64,000 nucleotides of DNA from an uncultured Pontibacter sp. GTDB lineage: Bacteria; Bacteroidota; Bacteroidia; Cytophagales; Hymenobacteraceae. The position numbers and the translations under genes were made by a program. The DNA lies in assembly GCA_947499125.1 (NCBI GenBank), contig CANMMP010000003.1:1-64000 (forward strand). Direction: 5' to 3'. Each line of letters begins with the position of its first letter. Within the stretch, counting starts at the first letter, position 1. The notes beneath the pieces were generated by a model. It saw only the letters and a program-made list of their open reading frames with translations, was not told where the DNA came from and ran no database searches. Shown in pieces: positions 44,709 through 53,027 of the stretch.

Positions 44709-45692
44709 ATGAGCGAGATTTTGTTTGATGAAGTTCCTTCACTCGATTTAGCAGATTTTACATCAGGTGATGCAGAAAGAAGGGCTCGATTTGTAAAAAA
44801 ACTGGGTGATGCGTACCAGAACATAGGTTTTATTGCTTTACGTAATCACGGTCTTAGCGACGACCTGACTGAAAAACTGTATGCTGCGACTCAAAAATTC
44901 TTTGCATTACCTGATGATGTAAAGCAGAAGTACGAACACCCGGAACTTGCAGGCCAGCGCGGCTATGTAGGCAAAGGAAAAGAAAAAGCAAAAGGCTTTA
45001 ACACCGGCGACTTAAAAGAGTTTTACCACGTTGGCCAGGAACTAAGCGACATTCCGGACAGCGATCCTATAAAAGAAGAATATCCCGAAAATATATTTCC
45101 TGCAGAAGTAGCAGAGTTTAAAGAAGTAACGTTAGAAGCTTACCGCAAACTGGAAGCAGCCGGCAAAGAAGTATTGCGCGCTATTGCCATACACCTTGGC
45201 CTGGACGAGAACTATTTCGATGATAAAGTAAAGTACGGCAACAGCATTCTGCGCCCTATACACTACTTCCCTATCGAAAACCCGGATAGCGTACCAGCCG
45301 ATGCCGTACGTGCAGCAGAGCACGGCGATATTAACCTGATCACCTTGCTGATGGGTGCCAGCGCCGATGGTTTGCAGGTGCTTCGTCGTGATGGACAGTG
45401 GATTCCGATTACTGCCCTGCCGGAGCAGGTGGTTGTTAACGTAGGCGATATGCTTGCCCGTTTAACAAACAACAAGCTGAAATCTACAATACACCGCGTA
45501 GTTAACCCGCCTCGTGAGCTAATGCATACTTCGCGTTTCTCTATTCCGTTCTTTATGCACCCACGTTCTGAAATGGACCTGACCTGCCTGGAGAACTGCA
45601 TAGACGAGCAAAACCCGAAAGGCTACCCGGATGCAACAGCCGGCGAATACCTGACCGAGCGCCTGATAGAGCTTGGACTTAAAAAAGCCTAA
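44709..45692 (+). CDS. 2-oxoglutarate-Fe(II) oxygenase, isopenicillin-N-synthase-like
   Basis: The 327-residue protein has the DIOX N-terminal domain (VPSLDLADFTSGD, GFIALRNHGL, FFALPDDVKQKY). The double-stranded beta-helix carries iron ligands HxD (EHGDINLITLL) and a distal His (STIHRVVNP). The 2-oxoglutarate-binding Arg follows in SRFSIPFFMHP. Plant and fungal members hydroxylate or cyclise secondary metabolites; the bacterial substrate is unknown. It has no biosynthetic neighbours here. It is followed by a terminator and the chromate transporter gene. Confidence 0.93.
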   Translation: MSEILFDEVPSLDLADFTSGDAERRARFVKKLGDAYQNIGFIALRNHGLSDDLTEKLYAATQKFFALPDDVKQKYEHPELAGQRGYVGKGKEKAKGFNTGDLKEFYHVGQELSDIPDSDPIKEEYPENIFPAEVAEFKEVTLEAYRKLEAAGKEVLRAIAIHLGLDENYFDDKVKYGNSILRPIHYFPIENPDSVPADAVRAAEHGDINLITLLMGASADGLQVLRRDGQWIPITALPEQVVVNVGDMLARLTNNKLKSTIHRVVNPPRELMHTSRFSIPFFMHPRSEMDLTCLENCIDEQNPKGYPDATAGEYLTERLIELGLKKA

Positions 45693-45711
45693 GTATAAAT
45701 TATTTCAAATA

Positions 45712-45749
45712 TTTAAGAGAGAGATAGCTACAAGCTGTCTCTCTTTTTT
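45712..45749 (+). terminator. Terminator after the oxygenase gene
   Basis: An AGAGAGAGATAGCT arm pairs with AGCTGTCTCTCT with one mismatch and is followed by a T run. It lies about 22 bases past the oxygenase stop. Confidence 0.85.
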
Positions 45750-45763
45750 TATTTTTACCCGTT

Positions 45764-46933
45764 ATGAGCCTGCGCTACTATATCTTTCTGAAGGATGTTT
45801 TAATGCTCGCCCTCACCGCATTCGGGGGGCCGCAGGCACATGTTGCTATGATGTTTAAGCTGATGGTAGAGAAACGGCGCTACCTTACCGAGCAGGAACT
45901 CATCGAATTAAATGCCCTTTGCCAGATTTTGCCCGGCCCAACCTCCACACAAACTATAACAGCTATCGGCTTCCGGATAGGTGGCGCTAACCTTGCTTAC
46001 CTCACCCTACTGATTTGGCTGGCACCTGCCGCCATAATTATGGCATTGGCCGGCCTGACTATAGCCTACCTGCAGGAGAACAATGTATCGCTGCACTTTT
46101 TACGCATTATACAACCCATGGCTGTTGGCTTTGTAGCTTATGCCGCCTGGAAGATCAGTGTAAAAGTAGTGAACACAAAGGTTGCTATAGCTTTAATGGT
46201 GGTATCGGCAGTGCTGTCGTACTTTTTCCGTTCGCCATGGGTTTACCCTTTGCTGTTGATAGGTGGCGGAGCCGTAACGGCATTGCGGTTTAAGCAACAC
46301 CCTCAGGAGAAAGACAAGCACCTAAACATACAATGGGCCAACTTTATACTTTATGTGGGCGTGTTTATACTCGCTGCTGCCCTGGGCGGGGCTACTTCGT
46401 CGTTGCCGGTCAGGTTATTCGAGAACTTTTACCGTAACGGTAGCCTAGTTTTTGGCGGCGGACAGGTACTTATTCCGCTTATGTATACCGAGTTCGTGGA
46501 GTTTAAGGGCTACTTAACCGGCGATGAGTTTTTGTCGGGGTTTGCTATAGTACAGGCTTTGCCAGGGCCGGTTTTCTCTGTATGTTCTTTTATAGGTAAC
46601 CTGGCTATGCGCGAGCATGGGGTTGGCGGGCAATTACTGGGCTCGCTGGTAGCTACGGTTGGCATCTTTTTGCCGGGCACGTTCCTGATATTCTTTGTTA
46701 TTCGTTTTTGGGAGGAGCTTAAAAAGTATAGAGTAGTACGCGCCTCGTTGGAAGGCATAAGTGCCGTGAGCTCGGGCATGGTGGTAGCAGCCGCTATTAT
46801 GCTTTACCACCCCATCGAAAACACTTTTCTGAACTTCGGTATAGTTGTCGCCACTTTTGCCTTGTTACTTTTCACTAAAATACCACCTCCACTACTTATA
46901 GTTACCGGTTTGTTGCTGGGGTTTGTGTTGTAG
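45764..46933 (+). CDS. chrA: Chromate transporter family protein
   Basis: The 389-residue membrane protein has two homologous CHR domains. Each has the signature pair: AFGGPQAH...ILPGPTSTQ in the first (about 19-65) and VFGGGQVLIP...ALPGPVFSV in the second (about 225-275). About ten membrane helices are predicted. ChrA proteins export chromate, and some may act on related oxyanions such as sulfate. No chrB or redox partner gene is adjacent. The gene converges on the HNH gene with a 36-base gap. Confidence 0.92.
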   Translation: MSLRYYIFLKDVLMLALTAFGGPQAHVAMMFKLMVEKRRYLTEQELIELNALCQILPGPTSTQTITAIGFRIGGANLAYLTLLIWLAPAAIIMALAGLTIAYLQENNVSLHFLRIIQPMAVGFVAYAAWKISVKVVNTKVAIALMVVSAVLSYFFRSPWVYPLLLIGGGAVTALRFKQHPQEKDKHLNIQWANFILYVGVFILAAALGGATSSLPVRLFENFYRNGSLVFGGGQVLIPLMYTEFVEFKGYLTGDEFLSGFAIVQALPGPVFSVCSFIGNLAMREHGVGGQLLGSLVATVGIFLPGTFLIFFVIRFWEELKKYRVVRASLEGISAVSSGMVVAAAIMLYHPIENTFLNFGIVVATFALLLFTKIPPPLLIVTGLLLGFVL

Positions 46934-46969
46934 GGTGGTTGAAGGTCTGGATCTGGCTATAACTTTACT

Positions 46970-47773
46970 TTATTTGAATAGTAAATGTGATTGTAATTGC
47001 TCTATAGTTATACCTTCTTTTCTTCTATGCAACATTGCATGACAGTTTGGGCAAACCGGCCTTAAATCATTTATAGGATCAACTGTGTAGACCTCTCCAA
47101 TTAATGATATTTGATTCAAGTGGTGAACATGAATAAAGTCTTTACCTAACTCTCCATAAACCTTCTCAAAATTAAATCTACAAACTATACAAGATAGCCC
47201 ATAATGCTCGATACAGACCTTACGAGCATAAGGGTTTCGCTCATATCTTGTTGATAATACCTGAGAAGGAGAACCTTCTAAATACTTCTTTTGAGATTGC
47301 TTATCCTTCAGTGAAAATGGTTTATTCCGCAAAGGGTATGTAGCCAGAAAATCAAACCAAACTGCTTCTAGTTCATCAACTAACTCTGGTCTTATAGATA
47401 TACCTGATGCTTGCGGTATCCAGTTTTGTGCTGCAAGATTCCCTGTATTTAATATGTCAAGCGTTAAGATTGGATCTATATCAGGATTAAGAAGCAAGTT
47501 TAAATCTGCTTGAATAAATAATGCTTCTTTCCTTTCTCCGTCCCAATGTTTATCTAAAAAAGGATAAGATGTTATATAACCCTCTGCTACGATACCTTTA
47601 GGCTCAGTTCCAACTTTAACTATAAACATCCTATCACCCGGAGCCATAGACTTTGTGTTGCCACAGCTCCATCGCACAGAGCTAAATCCGTGTTTGTTTA
47701 TTTCCTTGATATTTTCTTCAATATCATTCCAAACCCAACGCTTAGGGTTCCAGACAAAAAGATATGTTTTCAT
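46970..47773 (-). CDS. EVE-like/HNH endonuclease, probable modified-DNA restriction enzyme
   Basis: The 267-residue protein has an N-terminal EVE/PUA-like domain (about 1-145; YLFVWNPKRWVWNDIEENI, SSVRWSCGNTKSMAPGDRMFIVKVG, PKGIVAEGYI). Its C-terminal HNH nuclease has zinc cysteines Cys195/Cys198 and Cys241/Cys244, a catalytic His (His217 or His218 in FIHVHHLNQ) and Asn235 (DPINDLRPVCPNCH). EVE-HNH fusions such as VcaM4I cut DNA with modified cytosines and act as solitary (type IV-like) restriction enzymes. The same role here is inference. No methylase is adjacent. The gene looks more AT-rich than its neighbours, consistent with acquisition. Confidence 0.85.
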   Translation of the reverse strand: MKTYLFVWNPKRWVWNDIEENIKEINKHGFSSVRWSCGNTKSMAPGDRMFIVKVGTEPKGIVAEGYITSYPFLDKHWDGERKEALFIQADLNLLLNPDIDPILTLDILNTGNLAAQNWIPQASGISIRPELVDELEAVWFDFLATYPLRNKPFSLKDKQSQKKYLEGSPSQVLSTRYERNPYARKVCIEHYGLSCIVCRFNFEKVYGELGKDFIHVHHLNQISLIGEVYTVDPINDLRPVCPNCHAMLHRRKEGITIEQLQSHLLFK

Positions 47774-47860
47774 AAGTAAATAGGCCTTTGGTAAGTATGT
47801 ATTAAATATACTATAAATTATAGCCTTTTTACCGATTAGCTTACCCCAAACTATAACTTA

Positions 47861-47888
47861 CAAAAAAGGCTACCTATCAGGCAGCCTT
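47861..47888 (-). terminator. Terminator of the rfb-budA-like operon
   Basis: AAGGCT-CCT pairs with AGG-AGCCTT across an A-C mismatch, and six T follow on the minus strand. It is about 105 bases past the stop of the acetolactate decarboxylase-like gene. Confidence 0.7.
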
Positions 47889-47992
47889 ATAAAGTTTAAT
47901 ATTTATCTCTCAGTATCCGGACCACTTTTGCATTGCAGTCCTTCCATCTTATGTAGTTGCTCAGCATTACTACTAATTACTACTAATCACCT

Positions 47993-48727
47993 CTATTCTA
48001 CCGGCAAATAAAGCTTAACTGTTCCCGGACGCAGGTTCAGATCGTCCAGGTGGCCCATCTGTTTTTTGTCTTTGGTGATAAGGTGCATGTGCAGGAATGT
48101 GTCGTGGTGCGTAAAAACAGCTTTGTGCTCTGTCGAGAAGAAGCCAACAATCTCTACATCCTGACTTTGCAAACTATAGTTTGTCATTCCCTGATGGGCT
48201 TCGCCTGGTGAGCTAACCTGGGTGCCTTTTGGCAGGTTTACAATATGGATCTGGGCGCTATCAATAATACCCTGCAACCTGAAAGCAAATGGTCTTTTTG
48301 CCTGTTTCGTGGCTTGGTCCAGGTAAGCTTCCAGCTGTTTTATAGTTCGGATGCTGTCGGGTAGCTGTTGTTCTTTCCAGTTTGGCACATTAGCATATAC
48401 AAAGAAGGGCGCTTTTACATCAAAGGTCTCTTCTACATGCATCTCCGTTTCCGAAACTACAGTAGATTTGTAGGACTTACCATCTATCACCAATAGCTCA
48501 CCGGTAAGGTACTCTACCGGCCCCAATCCATACAGTTGTTTTTTGTTTGAGATGGTATCTAAAGCTATAGTTCCCTGCAGCTCCCCTTTCCTCATCACAT
48601 TCCGCATAGCTCCCACTACCTGCACAGTCGTATCCGGCTGGCTCTGTTCTATAGTTGTTGTGCAGCCAACAGAAAGTATAACTATAGCATAAACAGCAAT
48701 TGCAGAAATAAAATTGCGGAAGTTCAT
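47993..48727 (-). CDS. Exported alpha-acetolactate decarboxylase-like lipoprotein
   Basis: The 244-residue protein has a lipoprotein signal (LSVGC, Cys22) and an acetolactate decarboxylase (BudA) domain. The metal motif HxH-X10-H is His213, His215 and His226 (HMHLITKDKKQMGH). The region of the conserved Glu is GPVEYLTGELLVIDGKSY, and FVYANVPNWKEQQLP and PFAFRLQG fit the family. The enzyme turns 2-acetolactate into acetoin; secreted versions are known. A lipid-anchored position outside the cell is unusual, since acetolactate is made in the cytoplasm. It lies 16 bases downstream of rfbA, perhaps in the same operon, though the functional link is unclear. Confidence 0.86.
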   Translation of the reverse strand: MNFRNFISAIAVYAIVILSVGCTTTIEQSQPDTTVQVVGAMRNVMRKGELQGTIALDTISNKKQLYGLGPVEYLTGELLVIDGKSYKSTVVSETEMHVEETFDVKAPFFVYANVPNWKEQQLPDSIRTIKQLEAYLDQATKQAKRPFAFRLQGIIDSAQIHIVNLPKGTQVSSPGEAHQGMTNYSLQSQDVEIVGFFSTEHKAVFTHHDTFLHMHLITKDKKQMGHLDDLNLRPGTVKLYLPVE

Positions 48728-48743
48728 CAGGGCCCTCTATAGT

Positions 48744-49613
48744 TTAGCGTTTCTCCTTGAGTATGCGGAGCAGGTACTCGCCGTAGCCACTTTTGCGAAG
48801 TGGTTCTGCTACTTTTTGTAGTTGTTCTTCAGATATGAAGCCCATGCGCCAGGCCACTTCTTCAATGCAACCAATTTTCAGGCCCTGCCGCTCTTCTATC
48901 ACCTGCACAAAGGTAGCAGCCTGCATCAGCGACTGAATGGTACCCGTATCAAGCCAGGCCGTGCCACGGTTAAGGATGCCTACTTTTAGTTTGCCGCGAC
49001 GCAGGTATTCTTTGTTCACGTCGGTTATCTCGTACTCGCCGCGCGGGCTTGGCTCCAGGTTTTTAGCGATGGCTACTACCTCGTTATCGTAGAAGTATAA
49101 ACCCGGTACGGCATAGTTGCTTTTCGGCTCGGCAGGTTTCTCTTCTATAGAAACAGCTTTGTTATCTGCATCAAATTCTACTACACCATAGCGCTCCGGA
49201 TCCTGCACGTGGTAAGCGTAAACCACACTGCCATCGGGGTTGCTGTTGGCCTGCAGCAGCTGGCTCATGCCCGAACCATAAAAGATGTTATCGCCCAGCA
49301 CCAGCGCTACCTTATCGTTGCCAATAAACTCTTCACCGATCACGAAGGCCTGCGCTAACCCATTTGGTACTTCCTGCACGGCATAGCTAAACTTACAGCC
49401 AATTTGTGAGCCATCGCCCAGCAATCGTTCAAACATGGGCAGGTCGTGCGGGGTGGAGATGATCAGGATCTCGCGGATACCGGCCAGCATCAGCGTAGAG
49501 AGCGGATAATAGATCATCGGCTTGTCGTACACCGGCATCAGCTGCTTGCTAACAGCTAAAGTAAGTGGGTGTAAACGCGTGCCAGAGCCTCCGGCAAGTA
49601 TTATTCCTTTCAT
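48744..49613 (-). CDS. rfbA: Glucose-1-phosphate thymidylyltransferase
   Basis: The 289-residue nucleotidyltransferase makes dTDP-glucose from glucose-1-phosphate and dTTP. The signature [39 protein letters not shown] is at the N-terminus. [28 protein letters not shown] and AWLDTGT follow in the family order. It precedes the decarboxylase-like gene by 16 bases. The dTDP-sugar pathway continues with rfbB upstream; rfbC and rfbD are not in the window. Confidence 0.97.
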   Translation of the reverse strand: MKGIILAGGSGTRLHPLTLAVSKQLMPVYDKPMIYYPLSTLMLAGIREILIISTPHDLPMFERLLGDGSQIGCKFSYAVQEVPNGLAQAFVIGEEFIGNDKVALVLGDNIFYGSGMSQLLQANSNPDGSVVYAYHVQDPERYGVVEFDADNKAVSIEEKPAEPKSNYAVPGLYFYDNEVVAIAKNLEPSPRGEYEITDVNKEYLRRGKLKVGILNRGTAWLDTGTIQSLMQAATFVQVIEERQGLKIGCIEEVAWRMGFISEEQLQKVAEPLRKSGYGEYLLRILKEKR

Positions 49614-49861
49614 CTGATTAATGGTTGAATGGTTGATGTTAAATTGTTAACTCTGGTTTTGATTGACCCACCCCTGCCCCTCCGAGGAGGGGATTCTACC
49701 TCCCCTAACCCCTCCTAAAAACAGGAGGGGAACTTTTGTGTATGCTGTTACCCTCAGGGGACTTAACTCCAAGTATAATTCCCCTCCTCGGAGGGGTTAG
49801 GGGTGGGTTTCATTTGTTGCGAATCAGCAATTTACCCTTAAACAATTTAACAATTACCGCC
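49614..49861. repeat. C-rich dispersed repeats between rfbA and rfbB
   Basis: Three copies of the CCCCTCC/GGAGGGG element lie at 49667-49693, 49699-49733 and 49777-49810. The last is inverted relative to the first two. The third copy matches, in reverse complement, the copy at 54816-54849 almost base for base. They separate two genes of one pathway that would otherwise be adjacent. Confidence 0.88.
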
Positions 49862-50911
49862 TTAGCGGCGCTCGTACTGTTCCTGGTAATAATGTGTATA
49901 GTTGCCACTGGTTACATGCTCCAGCCATTCAGTGTTGGCCAGGTACCAGTCTACGGTTTTGCCCAAGCCTTCCTCAAATGTAACTGATGGTTTCCAGCCC
50001 AGCTCGTTTACCAGTTTACTCGAGTCGATAGCATAACGCATATCGTGGCCGGCGCGATCTTTTACAAAGGTTATCAAGTTGCGAGAGTGTCTTTTTGGTC
50101 TGCCCAGCTTCTCGTCCATTACATCGCACAGCAAGTTTATTAAATCCAGGTTTCTCCACTCGTTAATGCCGCCAATGTTGTAGGTGTCGCCTACTTTTCC
50201 TTCATGGAAGATCACATCAATGGCACGGGCATGGTCCAGCACATAGAGCCAGTCACGCACGTTCTCCCCTTTGCCATATACCGGCACCGGGCGCTCGTTT
50301 TTAATGTTGTTGATGGCCAGCGGAATCAGCTTCTCGGGGAAGTGGTTCGGGCCATAGTTGTTCGAGCAGTTGGATATCTTAATTGGCAAACCATAGGTAT
50401 GATACCAGGCTCTGACAAAATGGTCAGAACTGGCTTTGGATGCCGAGTAAGGTGAGCGTGGATCGTAAGGAGTTTCTTCCGTGAACAAGCCATCTTCGTC
50501 CAGCGAGCCATATACTTCGTCGGTAGAGATATGGTAGAACAGGTGCTTTTCCAGATCATCAGCCCAGTGCTTTTTAGCCGCATGCAGCAGGTTTACTGTA
50601 CCTATCACGTTTGTCTGCACAAAGGCCAGCGGGTCGGTTATAGAGCGGTCCACGTGCGATTCGGCAGCTAAATGGATAACCGCATCAAACTTATAGTTGA
50701 CGAAGATCTCTTCCAAGTAAGCAGCATCGGTAATGTCGCCTTTCAGGAAACTATAGTTCTCTTTGTTTTCAATATCAGTCAGGTTCTCCAGGTTACCGGC
50801 ATAGGTCAGCTTGTCCAGGTTATAGATCTGGTAGTTGGGGTATTTGTTAACAAACAACCGTACCACATGCGAGCCGATAAAGCCCGCTCCGCCTGTTATC
50901 AATATTTTCAT
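49862..50911 (-). CDS. rfbB: dTDP-glucose 4,6-dehydratase
   Basis: The 349-residue extended SDR enzyme forms dTDP-4-keto-6-deoxyglucose. The NAD motif GGAGFIGSHVV is at residues 7-17. The catalytic Thr-Asp-Glu motif (ISTDEVYGSL) and the Tyr-x-x-x-Lys motif (YSASKASSD) follow. RDWLYVLDHARAID and DRAGHDMRYAIDSSKL are typical of RmlB. Its start is two bases downstream of the galE stop, so they are cotranscribed. It feeds O-antigen or other surface glycan synthesis. Confidence 0.97.
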   Translation of the reverse strand: MKILITGGAGFIGSHVVRLFVNKYPNYQIYNLDKLTYAGNLENLTDIENKENYSFLKGDITDAAYLEEIFVNYKFDAVIHLAAESHVDRSITDPLAFVQTNVIGTVNLLHAAKKHWADDLEKHLFYHISTDEVYGSLDEDGLFTEETPYDPRSPYSASKASSDHFVRAWYHTYGLPIKISNCSNNYGPNHFPEKLIPLAINNIKNERPVPVYGKGENVRDWLYVLDHARAIDVIFHEGKVGDTYNIGGINEWRNLDLINLLCDVMDEKLGRPKRHSRNLITFVKDRAGHDMRYAIDSSKLVNELGWKPSVTFEEGLGKTVDWYLANTEWLEHVTSGNYTHYYQEQYERR

Positions 50912-50913
50912 GG

Positions 50914-51948
50914 CTATACTTTAGCTGTTGTGTTTTGTAAATGTAATTGCCAGTCCCAGGCGCTCTTCATCGATTCTTCCAGGGTGCTGGTGGTTTTAAA
51001 GCCTAAAACTTCGGTTGCCTTAGTTACATCAGCATATATTTTCGGTATATCACCGGCACGGCGCGGACCAATTTTATAGTTCAGTTTTACGCCGGTTGCA
51101 CGCTCAAAAGCATGAATGGCTTCCAGTACGGTGTTACCCTGGCCTGTGCCTACGTTAAACATTTCGATCGCTTCGGATTTGTTTTGCAAGAGTCTTTCGA
51201 TAGCCACCACGTGCGCTTTTGCCAGGTCTACTACATGCACATAATCGCGAATGCAGGTTCCGTCCGGCGTATCATAATCGTCTCCAAAAATGGTGATCTG
51301 CTCACGGATGCCGGCTGCGGTTTGGGTAATAAAAGGTACCAGGTTATTAGGTACGCCTAAAGGCAGTTCGCCAATTTGTGCGGATGGATGCGCACCGATC
51401 GGGTTAAAATAACGCAGCGCTATACTTTGAATGTTGCTGTTGCCACTATGCGCCAGGTCAGTCAGGATCTCTTCGCACACTTTTTTGGTGTTGCCGTAGG
51501 GTGAGTTAGCTTTTTGTACCGGCGTTTGCTCGGTTACAGGCAACTCCGCCGGAATACCATATACCGTGCAAGACGACGAAAACACCAGTTTCTGAACCTT
51601 GAATTCCTGCATTACTTCCAGCAACACCAGTAACGAGCCAACATTGTTATGGTAATACTTTAGTGGTTCAGCTACCGACTCTCCTACTGCTTTGTAGGCT
51701 GCAAAATGGATAACGCCAACTACACCTTGCTCCTGCTCAAATACTTTCCGTAGTTCGGCGGCATCGGTGCAATCAGTGCGGTAGCACTTTACATCGTGTC
51801 CAAGTATAGCTTTTATACCTTCTAAAGAGCGCTCTTCGGAGTTAGAGAAGTTATCAACTATAACCGGCTCGTAACCTGCCTGCTGCAACTCCACTACTGT
51901 ATGTGAGCCAATGTAGCCAGCCCCACCTGTTACTAAAATCTTCTGCAT
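50914..51948 (-). CDS. galE: UDP-glucose 4-epimerase
   Basis: The 344-residue SDR enzyme interconverts UDP-glucose and UDP-galactose. It has GGAGYIGSHTVVEL (about 7-20), the catalytic SSSCTVYG with YGNTKKVCE, and the family segments VLRYFNPIGAHPSAQIGE-like and GDDYDTPDGTCIRDYVHV. The NAD is tightly bound in this family. It is the first gene of the galE-rfbB(-rfbA) group, which points to surface polysaccharide building. The start region carries a TACCTTTA near-consensus -7 box. Confidence 0.96.
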   Translation of the reverse strand: MQKILVTGGAGYIGSHTVVELQQAGYEPVIVDNFSNSEERSLEGIKAILGHDVKCYRTDCTDAAELRKVFEQEQGVVGVIHFAAYKAVGESVAEPLKYYHNNVGSLLVLLEVMQEFKVQKLVFSSSCTVYGIPAELPVTEQTPVQKANSPYGNTKKVCEEILTDLAHSGNSNIQSIALRYFNPIGAHPSAQIGELPLGVPNNLVPFITQTAAGIREQITIFGDDYDTPDGTCIRDYVHVVDLAKAHVVAIERLLQNKSEAIEMFNVGTGQGNTVLEAIHAFERATGVKLNYKIGPRRAGDIPKIYADVTKATEVLGFKTTSTLEESMKSAWDWQLHLQNTTAKV

Positions 51949-52025
51949 ATTTTATATGATCAGTCTCTAAAGACCTTATTTTACACTTTATTTATACTTT
52001 GTAAAGGTACAAGATTATCTGCTAA

Positions 52026-52880
52026 TCATCTAACAGCGCGCACCATACGGTCTTTACCGAACAGGTCTTGTACTACCTTTGCTTCTGAAAAACCGGCCTG
52101 CAATAATACTTCACAGGTTTCAGGTCCGTAACGCTCGTTTATCTCGAAGTATAACTTGCCGCCGAGCTTCAGTAAAGTATAGCCAACTGTAGCAATGCGC
52201 TTGTAGAATTTCAGCGGGTCGGTGTCGGGCACGAAAAGGGCCAGGTGTGGCTCAAACTCCAGCACGTTGGCGCGCATCTGCTGCTGTTCTTCTTCCAGCA
52301 CATAAGGCGGGTTGCTGGTGATAATATCCAGAGAGCCGGGAGCTATAGTTTGTACTTCGTCAAAAATATCTTGGTGCAGCCAATGTATAGGTTGGTTATA
52401 GTTGGCTGCATTGGCTTTTGCTATTTCCAGGGCTCCTTCCGATACTTCCAGCCCATACACCGCTTCGGTATTCAGGTTTTCAGCTAAGGCAATTGGTATG
52501 CAGCCACTGCCGGTACAAATATCCAGTATTCGTAAGTTCTGCTGATTCCGGTGCTCTTTTATTACCATATCCACCAGTTCCTCAGTTTCGGGGCGTGGAA
52601 TAAGTACCTTTTGATTTACCTGCAACTCCAGACCATAAAAGTGCGCTACGCCCAATACATATTGCAAAGGTTCGTGTTTAAGCAGGCGGCCTACTATAGA
52701 TTGCAGCTGTTCCTGCTGGGTTATAGTTACCTCCTGCTGCTGATTTAAGCTAAGCTGCACCCGCGACTGTTGCAGCACGTGCTCCAGCACTTCCTGGGCC
52801 ATGGCACCTGCTTCCGGCTCCGGGTAAATTGCGGAGAGTTGCTGTTTTATAGTTTGTGCTGTCTGCTGAATGGTGGTCAC
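52026..52880 (-). CDS. prmC: Peptide chain release factor N5-glutamine methyltransferase
   Basis: The 284-residue SAM-dependent enzyme methylates the Gln of the GGQ motif in RF1 and RF2. The SAM-binding loop is LRILDICTGSGCIPIALAEN, and the Gln-binding motif NPPY is in ITSNPPYVLEEE. An N-terminal helical domain is present. It diverges from ribD, and its -7 box (52912-52919, minus) directly adjoins that of ribD. Confidence 0.96.
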   Translation of the reverse strand: MTTIQQTAQTIKQQLSAIYPEPEAGAMAQEVLEHVLQQSRVQLSLNQQQEVTITQQEQLQSIVGRLLKHEPLQYVLGVAHFYGLELQVNQKVLIPRPETEELVDMVIKEHRNQQNLRILDICTGSGCIPIALAENLNTEAVYGLEVSEGALEIAKANAANYNQPIHWLHQDIFDEVQTIAPGSLDIITSNPPYVLEEEQQQMRANVLEFEPHLALFVPDTDPLKFYKRIATVGYTLLKLGGKLYFEINERYGPETCEVLLQAGFSEAKVVQDLFGKDRMVRAVR

Positions 52881-52903
52881 GGCTATTTTTCTGTTGATTT
52901 CGG

Positions 52904-52919
52904 TATCTTTGCAAAAGTA
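52904..52919. promoter_or_regulatory. Back-to-back divergent -7 boxes between prmC and ribD
   Basis: TATCTTTG (52904-52911, plus strand) is immediately followed by CAAAAGTA (52912-52919), which reads TACTTTTG on the minus strand. Both match TAnnTTTG, and they point away from each other towards ribD and prmC. The two boxes would compete for one polymerase. No clear -33 elements were found. Confidence 0.55.
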
Positions 52920-53027
52920 ACGGTTTAAGATCTGAAGATGTTAAATTTTGGAGATGAGAGATTGAATTTATCTCTAAACCAAAGACGTAAAGTATTGCGT
53001 CTCTACAACTCATAACTATTAACTCTA

